A stretch of 64,000 nucleotides of DNA from NCBI GenBank assembly GCA_003524095.1, contig DOEE01000003.1, forward strand, positions 124,001 to 188,000, in the 5' to 3' direction. The stretch is from Clostridiales bacterium. Its GTDB lineage: Bacteria > Bacillota > Clostridia > Christensenellales > UBA1242. Below are positions 1-8,925 of this stretch, piece after piece. The translations under genes and the position numbers were made by a program. The stretch's first letter is position 1. Each line of letters opens with the position of its first letter. The notes under the pieces were generated by a model, which was given only the letters and a program-made list of their open reading frames with translations, did no database searches and was not told the DNA's origin.

Positions 1-765
1 GTTGTGTTTTCTGCCACCAGTGCTGTCTGCTACTTTGGTTGAAAATGTTGCTATTTTCTGTGTTAAACTAATATTATATTCTTTGGTGGTTGTAGGAACT
101 TCTTCTATATAGTCAAGAGTTACATTTATTTTGTTTGAAGTCAAAAATTGTTCGTTAATATCTCTATATAATTTTTGTTTGTTGACGCGTTTGCCATTTT
201 CGCTGTCGCTAATTTCAAATGGGTTTTGACTATCTGGCATAAATGTGATGACGCTTGAAATTGGGTCTTTTTCAACTTCGTCTAATATTTTTTCGATTTT
301 TTCGTCCAGTCCTGTGAAGATATAATTGAAAGATACGTTTATCGAACCGCCCTTTTTGTTAAACTGAGACAAAAAATCCAAGTCATTATCCAAGTTGTTT
401 TTGAGTTCATTTTCGTCTTGACTTGCTTCCAAGATTGTATGAATATCTGAGTTTACTTTCAAGTCGTTTTTGTCAAAAGTCCAAGTTTTGTCACTCTCTC
501 TATCTTTGATGGATAATTCAAAGTCCTCGGCTTTTTCTTGAAAGTTACTGAGCAAGACAACTTTGGCTTCGTCTTTTGACATGCCAGAAAGATTAAGCCC
601 ATTAATTACAGTTCCATTGTGCAAAGTCTTGTTGGTGTTCTTGTCTAAAATCAAAAATTGACCAATAATAATGGCAGTTATTGCTAGTGTGCAAAGCGTA
701 AGTACTGCCAAAACTTTATTGGTCTTTTGTTTTGATGTTTTTGTGGCAACCATTGTCTTTTTCAT
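1..765 (-). CDS. VanW family protein, N-terminal 255 residues (runs off the window)
   Basis: The frame is open from an ATG at 763-765 to the window edge, so the C-terminal part is missing. A short basic N-terminus is followed by one membrane segment at about residues 18-40, making it an anchored extracytoplasmic protein. A region resembling the YoaR-like peptidoglycan-binding domain found before VanW follows, with an N-terminal LHNGTVINGLNLSGMSKDEA segment. The last visible residues, FSTKVADSTGGRKHN, match the start of a VanW domain. The start has a GGGAG Shine-Dalgarno. VanW proteins are cell-wall-associated with unclear biochemistry; the family call is good, the function unknown. Confidence 0.82.
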   Translation of the reverse strand, partial: MKKTMVATKTSKQKTNKVLAVLTLCTLAITAIIIGQFLILDKNTNKTLHNGTVINGLNLSGMSKDEAKVVLLSNFQEKAEDFELSIKDRESDKTWTFDKNDLKVNSDIHTILEASQDENELKNNLDNDLDFLSQFNKKGGSINVSFNYIFTGLDEKIEKILDEVEKDPISSVITFMPDSQNPFEISDSENGKRVNKQKLYRDINEQFLTSNKINVTLDYIEEVPTTTKEYNISLTQKIATFSTKVADSTGGRKHN

Positions 766-812
766 AATAACTCCCAAAGTAAAATATAATTACCTTAGTT
801 TGCCACTAAAAC

Positions 813-841
813 TATTTAAATATTCTAATAAATTTAGCCAA
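813..841 (-). promoter_or_regulatory. Probable SigA promoter of the VanW gene
   Basis: On the minus strand TTGGCT, a 17-base spacer and TAAATA lie about 50 bases upstream of the ATG. The -35 is moderate and the -10 fair. Confidence 0.45.
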
Positions 842-875
842 GTTGAGACTAGATTGACGAAATAAATTTCAAACC

Positions 876-1907
876 TTATCTTAGTTTGTACAAATATTTT
901 CCGTTGAAATATGAGCCTTCTTCTTCTTCAACAATAACACAAGTTCTCTCTATATCGTTGTAGATTAAATCATTGTAATTAATGTAACTTACAAGAGTGG
1001 AGTAAATAAGCATAAGTGTTTCTTGAATGTTTATATCCAAATAGAATAATCTTTCGGTGTAAGTTACAATATTTTTAATGCATTGTTCTTCGTTTAACTT
1101 AAGTGCTGTCTCAGTTCGGACATTATCATAAGGAATGTCTAGGCATAAACAATAGTCTTTGATAAGTTGCATTATATCTATTGCAAGTCTATTGCTAAGA
1201 TACTTTTTGGTCTCAACTTCACCCAAATCTTGAGCACGTTCTAGTTGACCTAATTTGCTTAGATATTCTTCACGTCGTAGTTTGTTTGTAAACATTTCCA
1301 TTTGTTCCGTTTTTGCTTTGAGTTCAAATAAAATTGCACTTTTTCTTTCGCCAGCAGTAGGGGTAATAATTTTGAAATCCTTGTTTTTCTTTTCCTTTAA
1401 AACATTAATTCCACGCAAAAATTTGCGTTCTCTAAAACTTATTTCACTTGGCGCATAAAAAGTAATAGGCGCACAGTTTGTAGCACCCATGAATGGGAAA
1501 TTTTTGTTTGGTTTTAATTTTAAGTTCCAACAAACAAATGCTGACAAATTTATTCCGCTAGTTAGACAAAGAATAGTTGCATCATCATTATATTTTTCTA
1601 TAATGTTCTCAATTGCGTCAATATTTCTTTGGAGAGCGTCCTTCCATTCTTCGCCCTCAACACTTCCAACTTCATTAAATCTTTCTTCTTCAATAATTGG
1701 AACATTCAAAGTTCTGTTAATTATTTGAGCGGTCTTTTTGCAACGATAAAAATTTGATGTGTATATAGCATCAATTTTTTGATTGGCAAGAATTTCTCCA
1801 ACCAACTCTGCATCTTTGATTCCGTTCTCGGTTAAGTCGTCATCTTGGCTTCTTAATTTTTTTGGATTAACGTCTCTTTGTGCGTGGTGACAATATATTA
1901 TTTTCAT
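876..1907 (-). CDS. Histidine-phosphatase-fold protein with degenerate active site
   Basis: Residues 1-180 resemble the histidine phosphatase (phosphoglycerate mutase) superfamily: IIYCHHAQ in place of the RHG motif and a SNFYRCKKTAQII segment equal to the usual S-x-x-x-R-x-x-x-T-A helix. The catalytic His (His8) remains, but the preceding Arg is His7, the following Gly is Ala9, and the second catalytic His is replaced in the CLTSGI segment (Ser117). A helical extension of about 160 residues, unusual for small members, completes the 343 residues. The start codon overlaps the cca stop by 4 bases, so it is translated from the cca transcript. It may be a weak or inactive phosphatase; the substrate cannot be named. 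Confidence 0.7.
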   Translation of the reverse strand: MKIIYCHHAQRDVNPKKLRSQDDDLTENGIKDAELVGEILANQKIDAIYTSNFYRCKKTAQIINRTLNVPIIEEERFNEVGSVEGEEWKDALQRNIDAIENIIEKYNDDATILCLTSGINLSAFVCWNLKLKPNKNFPFMGATNCAPITFYAPSEISFRERKFLRGINVLKEKKNKDFKIITPTAGERKSAILFELKAKTEQMEMFTNKLRREEYLSKLGQLERAQDLGEVETKKYLSNRLAIDIMQLIKDYCLCLDIPYDNVRTETALKLNEEQCIKNIVTYTERLFYLDINIQETLMLIYSTLVSYINYNDLIYNDIERTCVIVEEEEGSYFNGKYLYKLR

Positions 1908-3205
1908 TTCTTACTCCTTGAATTTTGACTCTTTGATATACTCAAAAAAGTCGAATTAATAGTTAATGCCAGTTCTAGTAAATCTTTGTATTCGTTTTTG
2001 ACTTTCATCTCAATGACTTGATTAAATAATGTGCTTAGTATCTGTCCGACAAATTTCTTGTCTATACCCTTTTCTATCAATTGCTTGGCTGAAACCTTGA
2101 GTTCGTGTACACCAAGTGGTAGGTTTTTGGCACTAACTAGCATGGTATTGTTATTTAATCGTTCTTTTGCTTGTTTGCTTAAAAACAAGTAAATTACTTT
2201 TTTGTTTTCTTCAAGCAAACTCAAATAATTAATACTTGCATTTAGAGTATCTATGTCGTATTCAATGTTTTGATATATTTGATATAGTTTTTCGACAAGT
2301 CTAATTGTATCATTTGATTCCTTGATGCCATCTAGTCCTAGTAGCATATTTATAACAAATTTAAGTTGATGAATTTTGAGATAATGCATTGAATAATTTT
2401 TGATTACTATCAAATAAAATGCTATTAGCCTTGTGTCACACGGTGTTTCATAAAATTTGAGAATATCTGATTTGGGGATTTTCTTAATTGTGTGCATGCC
2501 GTGATTAAATATAAGTGGTAGTAATTTTAGTTTGTTTGTCATATCCCAGAATGTCGAATTAGGAATTCCAAACTTTGTGTCAGCGATTACAAGTTTTTTA
2601 ATCTCAGAGAGTATTCTCTCTTTTGAAATTAACAGTAAGTTTTCTCTAAAGTGGAAAAGTCCTTTGAGTGTGTGTCTTTCCATTTTGAATCCAAGCATAC
2701 TTGATATTCTAATTGTTCTTAGTATTCTTAGACCATCGTCTTTGAGTGTAATTTGTGGGGATTGACAAGTTCTTATAATATTGTTCTTTAAATCTTTTTC
2801 GCCATTTAGGGGGTCGACAATTTTTTTGTTAGCAATATCATAATAAATTGCATTTATGGTTAAGTCTCGACGTTTTGCATCGGTTACAATGTCGTCAACA
2901 AAGGTGACACTCTTGGGAGTGTGTCCCGTGCCATAACTATCCACTCTAAATCTTGTGTACTCAAAAGTATCACTTCCCTTAGAAATTTGCAAAGTCCCCA
3001 AGGTCTTGTTAATAACCTTGCAGACAAAGTTGTGCTTGTTACAAATTTCCAAAACCACTTCAATTGGTGCATTGGACGAAATGTCTATATCTGTCGGATT
3101 AAAACCCAACAAACTATCACGAACAAAACCGCCAACGATATACAATTGGTAGTTTACTTTTTTGAAACTATTACTAAGGCTTTCAAGATTTTTGGATATT
3201 TCCAT
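1904..3205 (-). CDS. cca: CCA tRNA nucleotidyltransferase
   Basis: A class II polymerase-beta-superfamily nucleotidyltransferase that builds or repairs the 3' CCA end of tRNAs, or adds poly(A). The N-terminal GGFVRDSLLG motif is followed by TDIDIS, carrying the two metal-binding Asp residues, then the RRDLTINAI motif and the helical neck region (LRILRTIRISSMLGF). At 433 residues it has the normal length. No Shine-Dalgarno precedes the ATG; instead a consensus promoter sits 6 bases upstream, so the mRNA is probably leaderless. It is first in a two-gene unit with the phosphatase-fold gene. The one tRNA gene in this window already encodes CCA. Confidence 0.93.
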   Translation of the reverse strand: MEISKNLESLSNSFKKVNYQLYIVGGFVRDSLLGFNPTDIDISSNAPIEVVLEICNKHNFVCKVINKTLGTLQISKGSDTFEYTRFRVDSYGTGHTPKSVTFVDDIVTDAKRRDLTINAIYYDIANKKIVDPLNGEKDLKNNIIRTCQSPQITLKDDGLRILRTIRISSMLGFKMERHTLKGLFHFRENLLLISKERILSEIKKLVIADTKFGIPNSTFWDMTNKLKLLPLIFNHGMHTIKKIPKSDILKFYETPCDTRLIAFYLIVIKNYSMHYLKIHQLKFVINMLLGLDGIKESNDTIRLVEKLYQIYQNIEYDIDTLNASINYLSLLEENKKVIYLFLSKQAKERLNNNTMLVSAKNLPLGVHELKVSAKQLIEKGIDKKFVGQILSTLFNQVIEMKVKNEYKDLLELALTINSTFLSISKSQNSRSKK

Positions 3206-3211
3206 AAAAAC

Positions 3212-3239
3212 ATTATAGCATATCTTGTTTTTTTGACAA
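3212..3239 (-). promoter_or_regulatory. SigA promoter of cca, predicted leaderless
   Basis: Minus-strand TTGTCA, 16-base spacer, perfect TATAAT. Counting seven bases past the -10 puts the transcription start on the A of the cca ATG. Confidence 0.75.
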
Positions 3240-3311
3240 AACTAAAAAATATATTCTAATAGATTTTTATTAAATAATTAATAAGTTTTTTGGTAATTAT
3301 TTTAAAAATTA

Positions 3312-3340
3312 TTGTTAAAACTGATTATAAATGTTATACT
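3312..3340 (+). promoter_or_regulatory. SigA promoter of the SHOCT/membrane gene cluster
   Basis: TTGTTA, 17-base spacer, TATACT, about 60 bases upstream of the first ATG of the cluster. Confidence 0.65.
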
Positions 3341-3403
3341 TTAGTTGTATATATAATTAATGTTGTAAAGAATTTAATTATTATTAAGGAAACAAAAATA
3401 TTC

Positions 3404-4378
3404 ATGAAGAACAAAAAATTAACTTTGACATGTGGAATCATACTTGTAATTTGTGCATCACTTAGTATAGTGGGTGCATTTTCGGTTGTGACACAAACGG
3501 TGAATACTCTTTTGTGGACACCGATAGAAAGGGAAGGGTATAATACTTTTATTACATGGACAATTTTGGAAGCGGTTTATGCTTTGGTTATTAACATTGC
3601 TCAAGCAATCGTTTATATGATTTTTGGTGTTAAACTTATCAAAAATTCCAAGACTGAAAGTGACGCCACTCAAAACAAAACTAAAATTATAACACTTATT
3701 GTGCTTGTTGGTTGTAGTTTGATATTTGATTCAAATGCCGCTATGAAATTTATTTATGTTGCTTTGATTCCGCTTTTGTCTTGTGCTTTGGCTTATGAAA
3801 CCAAAAACGTTCAAGTTTTGGAAGAAAAAGTTATATCACTTTATGGCACAAACAAAAATGGCAAAGACTTGGGTGGAGTGGATTTGGACGAATTTGGAAA
3901 TGTGCGTCCGGGTTCCAAGGTTGCTGTAATGGAAGACGGCATGGTCGTTATTAAACAAGCAAGCGAACTTGGCAACGCAACTCAAAATAATTTGGCAGAT
4001 GTAAAAGTTGGTAGCAATTCCCAAGAACAAGCAAAATTATCTATGCTTAATGAACTTAAAAATAACGGAATAATATCAAGCGAAGAATATCAAAAATATT
4101 CAAATAGAATAAGTGGCGTTTCAAATGAAAATACTTCTTTGGAGACAAAAGCCGAACCTAGCCAAAATGAAACAAAAAACAATTTGGACGTAGCGACCAA
4201 AAAGACAGTTTCAAGAAAAAAGACAACAAAAGATAATGATACAAAAAACAAAAAAGAAACTACAAAAAATGTGACCAAGAAAATACCAGTTAAGGATTTA
4301 ACTGATTTGTCTGATTCAAACAAAAATAACAAAGCAAAAAAATCTCAAAATACAAATATTAACATGGATAAAGAGTGA
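3404..4378 (+). CDS. Membrane protein with SHOCT domain and Lys-rich tail
   Basis: 324 residues starting at an ATG preceded by AAGGA; longer upstream readings begin before the promoter and are rejected. Three or four hydrophobic segments occupy roughly residues 7-30, 52-78 and 91-135. Near residues 209-235 lies a SHOCT-like short domain (LNELKNNGIISSEEYQKY), a module common at the C-terminus of bacterial membrane proteins and thought to mediate oligomerisation. The last 85 residues are low-complexity, rich in Lys, Asn and Thr. It heads a run of five co-directional genes ending in tilS. Function unknown. Confidence 0.75.
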   Translation: MKNKKLTLTCGIILVICASLSIVGAFSVVTQTVNTLLWTPIEREGYNTFITWTILEAVYALVINIAQAIVYMIFGVKLIKNSKTESDATQNKTKIITLIVLVGCSLIFDSNAAMKFIYVALIPLLSCALAYETKNVQVLEEKVISLYGTNKNGKDLGGVDLDEFGNVRPGSKVAVMEDGMVVIKQASELGNATQNNLADVKVGSNSQEQAKLSMLNELKNNGIISSEEYQKYSNRISGVSNENTSLETKAEPSQNETKNNLDVATKKTVSRKKTTKDNDTKNKKETTKNVTKKIPVKDLTDLSDSNKNNKAKKSQNTNINMDKE

Positions 4379-4383
4379 AAAAT

Positions 4384-4854
4384 ATGAAAGCGAAAAAAAC
4401 ATTATTTACAACATCGGGAATACTCAAAATTGTTCTAGGCGCAGGGGTTGTGTTGATTTTTGGGTTGATTCTTGCTTTGAGCGGAATTCTCAAAGCATCG
4501 TTTTTGGAAAATTACTCACTAATTGAACAATTGGTTAATGAATTAGTTATACAAGACCCATCTTATGCGTATCTTCAAACCCTAGACAAAGTTGAAGTGA
4601 TTAACTATGTCATGAAACCCGTTATGATCTTGTCGGGTGTACTACTAGTGATTGGAATTTCAACAATTGTATTTGGAATTTTTAATATTATTTTTAACAA
4701 GACTTATGATGAGATGTTGAGATACAAAAAAACCAACAAATTTTTGTTTGTAATTTTTGAATTTTTGTTCTCATTGGGACTTGTAACTAGTATTCTATCT
4801 ACTATTGGAGTATTTCTAAGGGAAAAAGATGAAAAGGAGCCAAAAAATGATTAA
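4384..4854 (+). CDS. Small membrane protein, unknown function
   Basis: About 156 residues with three strongly hydrophobic segments (about 10-35, 75-100, 118-145). The ATG at 4384 is chosen because AAGAG lies 8 bases upstream; a GTG at 4375 overlapping the previous stop is the alternative. It follows the SHOCT gene by only a few bases and overlaps the next gene, so it belongs to the same transcript. No known domain recognised. Confidence 0.6.
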   Translation: MKAKKTLFTTSGILKIVLGAGVVLIFGLILALSGILKASFLENYSLIEQLVNELVIQDPSYAYLQTLDKVEVINYVMKPVMILSGVLLVIGISTIVFGIFNIIFNKTYDEMLRYKKTNKFLFVIFEFLFSLGLVTSILSTIGVFLREKDEKEPKND

Positions 4855-5215
4855 GGGTGCAAATGGCAAAAGATTTAATTACTTTATGAGCGCATTTTTA
4901 AGATTATTTTGTTTTGTGGCACTACTGATTGCATATATTGTTGTCAAAATTTGTGTTAAACCTAGTATTGAATGGCTTAATTTACTTTTGATACTTTTGA
5001 GTATTGGCGGGTTGCTATCGGGATTGTTTAACTTAATGCTTTGTGGATTTACTGCCACTGCTTACAAAACAAACTTAACTATTCAAATTGTCTGTCTAAT
5101 ATTTACCATTCTCACTGGTGGATTTTTTGCAACAACATTTACTTCGGTTGCACTTGCTACAAAAATTCCAGATGAAGAAGTTGAAAACGAAAAAATTTTT
5201 AAAATAAAAAAATAA
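4847..5215 (+). CDS. Small membrane protein, unknown function
   Basis: About 122 residues with three hydrophobic segments. The ATG at 4847 sits 7 bases after AGGAG and overlaps the previous gene by 8 bases, typical of translational coupling; an ATG at 4829 in the same frame lacks a site. Together with its neighbours it looks like one of a family of small membrane proteins in a single operon. No function can be given. Confidence 0.6.
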   Translation: MIKGANGKRFNYFMSAFLRLFCFVALLIAYIVVKICVKPSIEWLNLLLILLSIGGLLSGLFNLMLCGFTATAYKTNLTIQIVCLIFTILTGGFFATTFTSVALATKIPDEEVENEKIFKIKK

Positions 5216-5236
5216 CTGATTAAAAGGACTAAAAAA

Positions 5237-5782
5237 ATGTCAAAAAAACGAAATCGCAATATCTTGCTTACTATAACCTTTGTGCTAACTATAATTCAAA
5301 TACTAATGTTTGTTTTTTCGGGATTTGTAGTTGCATACAACTTATTTGGATTTGTAGATTATTATAATCAAATTATGAGTTCTATACTAGGAACTTATGA
5401 TTTGAATATGTATCTAACTTCATATTATATCGAACTTGTGCTTTCTGCAATTGTTTGTATATACTCTGCAATATTTTATTTTAAGGGAATTAAATATAGA
5501 GTAAAAAACAAAGAGTATGGCAAAATGGTTTTGATTTATGCGATTATTCAATTCTTATTCTCAGCGTATATTCCAGCAATATTTGGAATTATTACTGGTG
5601 CTTTGATGATAAACAAAAAACCAGCAACAATTCTAAATAAATCACAAGAGCAATCATTTCTTTCGGATTACAAATTAACTGCCATGAGTGAAGCGGTTGC
5701 TAGACTCAAACAATTGCGTGAAAGCGGGGCAATTTCCGAAGAAGAATATTATGCTAACCTTAACAAAATTTTGGAAGGATAA
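5237..5782 (+). CDS. Membrane protein with C-terminal SHOCT domain
   Basis: 181 residues, start ATG after an AAAGGA site. Three or four membrane segments (about 10-35, 62-82, 97-122) are followed by a cytoplasmic SHOCT module at about residues 148-178 (ARLKQLRESGAISEEEYYA). It is the second SHOCT protein of this cluster. The previous gene ends 21 bases upstream and the zinc-ribbon gene begins 15 bases downstream, implying a shared mRNA. Function unknown. Confidence 0.72.
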   Translation: MSKKRNRNILLTITFVLTIIQILMFVFSGFVVAYNLFGFVDYYNQIMSSILGTYDLNMYLTSYYIELVLSAIVCIYSAIFYFKGIKYRVKNKEYGKMVLIYAIIQFLFSAYIPAIFGIITGALMINKKPATILNKSQEQSFLSDYKLTAMSEAVARLKQLRESGAISEEEYYANLNKILEG

Positions 5783-5797
5783 AATATCGGGGGATTA

Positions 5798-6811
5798 ATG
5801 GAAAAATGTAAAAAATGTGGGGCGAATTTAAGATTTGACCCAAATAATGGTAACTTGATTTGTGACAAATGCGGAAATCTAGTTTCAATCAAAAAAGAAA
5901 AAAATTATACTCTGCATGATTTCGATATGAATTCTATTACAAAAGAAGAAAGTATCAACCCCAAAAATTTTGGATTTCATTGTCCAAATTGTGGAGCATC
6001 GTTTAGCGGAAATACTTATGCTATTTCGGATATATGTGAATATTGTGGCGGACACTTGGTGGCGGATTTGGGTCAAAATGTAGAACCTGACGGGTGTATT
6101 CCTTTTGCTTTTGATATTGCACAAGCAAAACAAAGGTTCAAAAAGGGACTTAGCAACAAATGGTTCTTGCCAAATAAGTTCAAAAAAGAACCCCCAGAAA
6201 ACAGTATTGAAAGCGTCTATATTCCAGCATATCTTTGTAATACTAGCACCGTAAGTAGTTATTCGGGAAGAATTTATAATACAGATACGGATAAGGATGG
6301 CAAAACACAATATCACTACAAAAACATTTCAGGAACAGAAGCGGTCAATACAGATAACATGATGGTTGAATGTAGTAGTAAGTTGACGCAAGCAACTCTT
6401 GACCAAATTAAACCTTATGTTCCAGAAGGAATATTTAAATACAAAAAAGATTTTTTGTTAGGTTACACTGTGGAATATTTTGACAAGAATCTAGAAAATT
6501 GCAAGGCATTATTCAAAGAAATTACTTATCAAAATATAAGAAGAAATATTTTGTGGCACTATAATTATGACGGGGTGGATTATTTGAATATCAACACTCA
6601 ATATGTCAAAAGCACTTATGCAAAGGTGATTTTGCCAGCATATTGTGTTAACTATACATACAAAAACAAAAAATATTCAACATTTATGAATGGACAAACT
6701 GGAAAAGTCGGCGGAAATGTTCCTAGGTCGGGAGCAAAAATTGCAACTTTCGTAACGGGAATACTTGTGGCAATTGGTATAATTGCTTATCTAATTTGCA
6801 AATTTGTTTAA
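5798..6811 (+). CDS. Double zinc-ribbon protein with C-terminal membrane anchor
   Basis: 337 residues. Two zinc ribbons are visible: Cys4/Cys7 with Cys22/Cys25, and a second CPNCG...CEYCGG pair near residues 65-90. A long middle region of mixed composition has no recognised domain. One hydrophobic segment at about 312-334 ends the protein, suggesting a C-terminally anchored protein facing the cytoplasm. Architecturally it resembles TFIIB-type zinc-ribbon membrane proteins of Clostridia. It shares the operon with the SHOCT proteins and is followed immediately by tilS. Function unknown. Confidence 0.72.
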   Translation: MEKCKKCGANLRFDPNNGNLICDKCGNLVSIKKEKNYTLHDFDMNSITKEESINPKNFGFHCPNCGASFSGNTYAISDICEYCGGHLVADLGQNVEPDGCIPFAFDIAQAKQRFKKGLSNKWFLPNKFKKEPPENSIESVYIPAYLCNTSTVSSYSGRIYNTDTDKDGKTQYHYKNISGTEAVNTDNMMVECSSKLTQATLDQIKPYVPEGIFKYKKDFLLGYTVEYFDKNLENCKALFKEITYQNIRRNILWHYNYDGVDYLNINTQYVKSTYAKVILPAYCVNYTYKNKKYSTFMNGQTGKVGGNVPRSGAKIATFVTGILVAIGIIAYLICKFV

Positions 6812-6822
6812 AAGGAAAAAGT

Positions 6823-8157
6823 ATGGATAATATTATTAAAAACATAAAGAAGTACAATATGTTAAGAGTGGGCGATAGAGTTGCTGTTGCTTGTTCGGGT
6901 GGAAAGGATAGTATGTGTTTACTTAACTTTTTGTGGACACACAAAGATGAACTTGGAATAACGGTGTGTGCTGTTAATGTTGACCATGATATTAGAGAAA
7001 ATAGTGCTAATGATAGCAAGTTTGTCATAAACTATTGCGAAAAAAATAATATCAAAATTTATTCGTTTAAGGTTAATGCCAAAAAGTTTTCTGAAGACAA
7101 AAAACTAACACTTGAACAAGGTGCAAGAGAATGCAGATACAGAGTGTTCAAAAGTCTTATTCAAAAAAACTTAGTTGACAAAATCGCACTTGCACATCAT
7201 ATGCAAGACCAAGCCGAAACAATACTTTTGAATATATTTAGGGGAACTGGCACTCATGGTGCTAGCGGAATGGATTATGTGCGAGATGACATTTATCTAA
7301 GACCAATGCTAGATACTTCAAAATCTGCTATTAGTGCTTATATTGAGAGCAACGACATTCCTTATGTCGAAGACGAAACAAATGAAAATAATGAATATAA
7401 TAGAAACTATATTCGCAATCAAATAATGCCACTTATTAGAAATCGTTGGCAAAATGCGGATAGCGCAATTGTTAGTTTTGGAAATAATTGTAGGGAAGAC
7501 GATAATTATATCGAAAGTACAATTAGCGATGATGCAATTATAACCGAAGACGGAATTGCAAGAATTTATATCAACTACTTTATCAATCCAACACCTTATA
7601 CATTTAGATTAATTTTGAGAGCCTTAAAGTCTATTAATTTGAATACTAATATCGAAAAAAAGCATTTAAAGATGATATGTAACATGGCGCTTGAAAGCGA
7701 AAATGGAACAAAGATTAGTCTGCCAAATGGTCTAACTGTTATCAAAGAATACAACTTTGTAACATTTACAAATCGAAATATCAAGCCTTCTAGCAAAGTA
7801 TATCCATTTACAAAAGGAAAACTTGATGTTTCTAACTTTGGACTTATTGAAACAAGTACTATCAAAAAATTCAAAGTCGGCGAATATACACATCTAATAG
7901 ATGCAACAAAACTTCCAAAAGATGCAATTTGGAGATTTAGAAAGGAAGGAGATGTCTTTGAAAAATTCGGTGGCGGAACAAATTCTCTAAGCGACTATCT
8001 AATAGACAAAAAGATTCCTTTGAGACTAAGAAATTTAACTCCAGTTTTGGCTAGTGGAAATGAAGTTTTGATTATTGCGGGTGTTGAAATTTCCGACAAA
8101 GTCAAAGTGGATAAGTCCACCAAAACTGCATATGGAATAAACGTTGTAAGATTTTAA
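6823..8157 (+). CDS. tilS: tRNA(Ile)-lysidine synthetase
   Basis: ATP-dependent enzyme that converts the wobble C of the CAU anticodon of tRNA-Ile2 to lysidine, so that it reads AUA. The PP-loop motif SGGKDS is near residue 25, followed by conserved HxxDQAET (HHMQDQAETILLN) and a GMD/RPML segment. The 445-residue length includes the C-terminal TilS domain (WRFRKEGDVFEKFGG...LSDYLIDKKIP). The ATG at 6823 follows AAAGGA; an in-frame start at 6796 overlaps the upstream gene and is less likely. Essential in most bacteria. A terminator follows. Confidence 0.95.
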   Translation: MDNIIKNIKKYNMLRVGDRVAVACSGGKDSMCLLNFLWTHKDELGITVCAVNVDHDIRENSANDSKFVINYCEKNNIKIYSFKVNAKKFSEDKKLTLEQGARECRYRVFKSLIQKNLVDKIALAHHMQDQAETILLNIFRGTGTHGASGMDYVRDDIYLRPMLDTSKSAISAYIESNDIPYVEDETNENNEYNRNYIRNQIMPLIRNRWQNADSAIVSFGNNCREDDNYIESTISDDAIITEDGIARIYINYFINPTPYTFRLILRALKSINLNTNIEKKHLKMICNMALESENGTKISLPNGLTVIKEYNFVTFTNRNIKPSSKVYPFTKGKLDVSNFGLIETSTIKKFKVGEYTHLIDATKLPKDAIWRFRKEGDVFEKFGGGTNSLSDYLIDKKIPLRLRNLTPVLASGNEVLIIAGVEISDKVKVDKSTKTAYGINVVRF

Positions 8158-8191
8158 AAAAGTGAGAAAAGGCAAAAACTTTTAAAAGTAT

Positions 8192-8227
8192 AAAAAAGAT
8201 AAATCAAAATTTGGTTTATCTTTTTTT
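8192..8227 (+). terminator. Rho-independent terminator after tilS
   Basis: A 12-base-pair AT-rich stem (AAAAAAGATAAA with TTTATCTTTTTT) ending in a T run. Confidence 0.7.
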
Positions 8228-8236
8228 ATTTTGATA

Positions 8237-8265
8237 TTGTAATGTGGGCTGAGTTGTGTTATCAT
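8237..8265 (+). promoter_or_regulatory. Probable promoter of the 8.3 kb gene
   Basis: TTGTAA, 17-base spacer, TATCAT, about 22 bases before the ATG at 8288. Confidence 0.5.
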
Positions 8266-8287
8266 TATATCAGTCAAGGAGAAAGTT

Positions 8288-8812
8288 ATGAAAACATATT
8301 ATACACTAAAAGATATTCAAACTTTGTTATTACAAAAATATCCAAATTTAAAGTGGAATTACGAAATATATGAAAGCAGAACGGGTGAAAAAATACAAGC
8401 ATCTATTGAAAATTTTACAGAAAATTTGAAAGACACATTAAAATTGGCTTGTACATACAAGGATAATGAATATCCTTTGGATGTTTCAGTTTCGGATTTT
8501 TCATTTTTGGTTTTTGAAGATGAGTCAAATATTATGGATAGTGGTTCAACTACAAAATTAAGAAATAATTTTACAAATGATTGGACATCTCTACTTCTTG
8601 AAGAGTATGGCTGTGATTATGCAAAAAATCTTGTTAATTTTTGTGAAAAACGTAAAGAGAAAATCAACAATAATGCAATGCAAGAAATAACTACATATGT
8701 AGAAAAAATTAAAGCAAGGGCAGAACTAGAATCTCTCCCTTATGAAAAACTTATTCAAAAAGCAAAGAATGTTTTTCAGTCTTCGGATTTTATGGAAGAA
8801 AAACAATCTTAA
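8288..8812 (+). CDS. Conserved-looking hypothetical protein
   Basis: 174 residues, soluble, with no signal peptide or membrane segment; AAGGAGA lies 5 bases before the ATG. Acidic and rich in Lys and Asn, with predicted helices in the last 60 residues. No domain recognised. It has its own promoter and stands apart from tilS behind a terminator. It uses TTA leucine codons more than the neighbouring housekeeping genes. Confidence 0.6.
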   Translation: MKTYYTLKDIQTLLLQKYPNLKWNYEIYESRTGEKIQASIENFTENLKDTLKLACTYKDNEYPLDVSVSDFSFLVFEDESNIMDSGSTTKLRNNFTNDWTSLLLEEYGCDYAKNLVNFCEKRKEKINNNAMQEITTYVEKIKARAELESLPYEKLIQKAKNVFQSSDFMEEKQS

Positions 8813-8864
8813 ATTTTATATTTGAAAGTGTTACTAAGGCTATGCTATGAATAAAATTTGGGTA

Positions 8865-8893
8865 TTGACTTTTTGGGGAACATATATTAAAAT
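8865..8893 (+). promoter_or_regulatory. SigA promoter of the 8.9 kb gene
   Basis: TTGACT, 17-base spacer, TAAAAT, about 33 bases upstream of the ATG. Confidence 0.7.
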
Positions 8894-8925
8894 GTAAATA
8901 TATTAAAACTTTAGGGGTGCACGAT

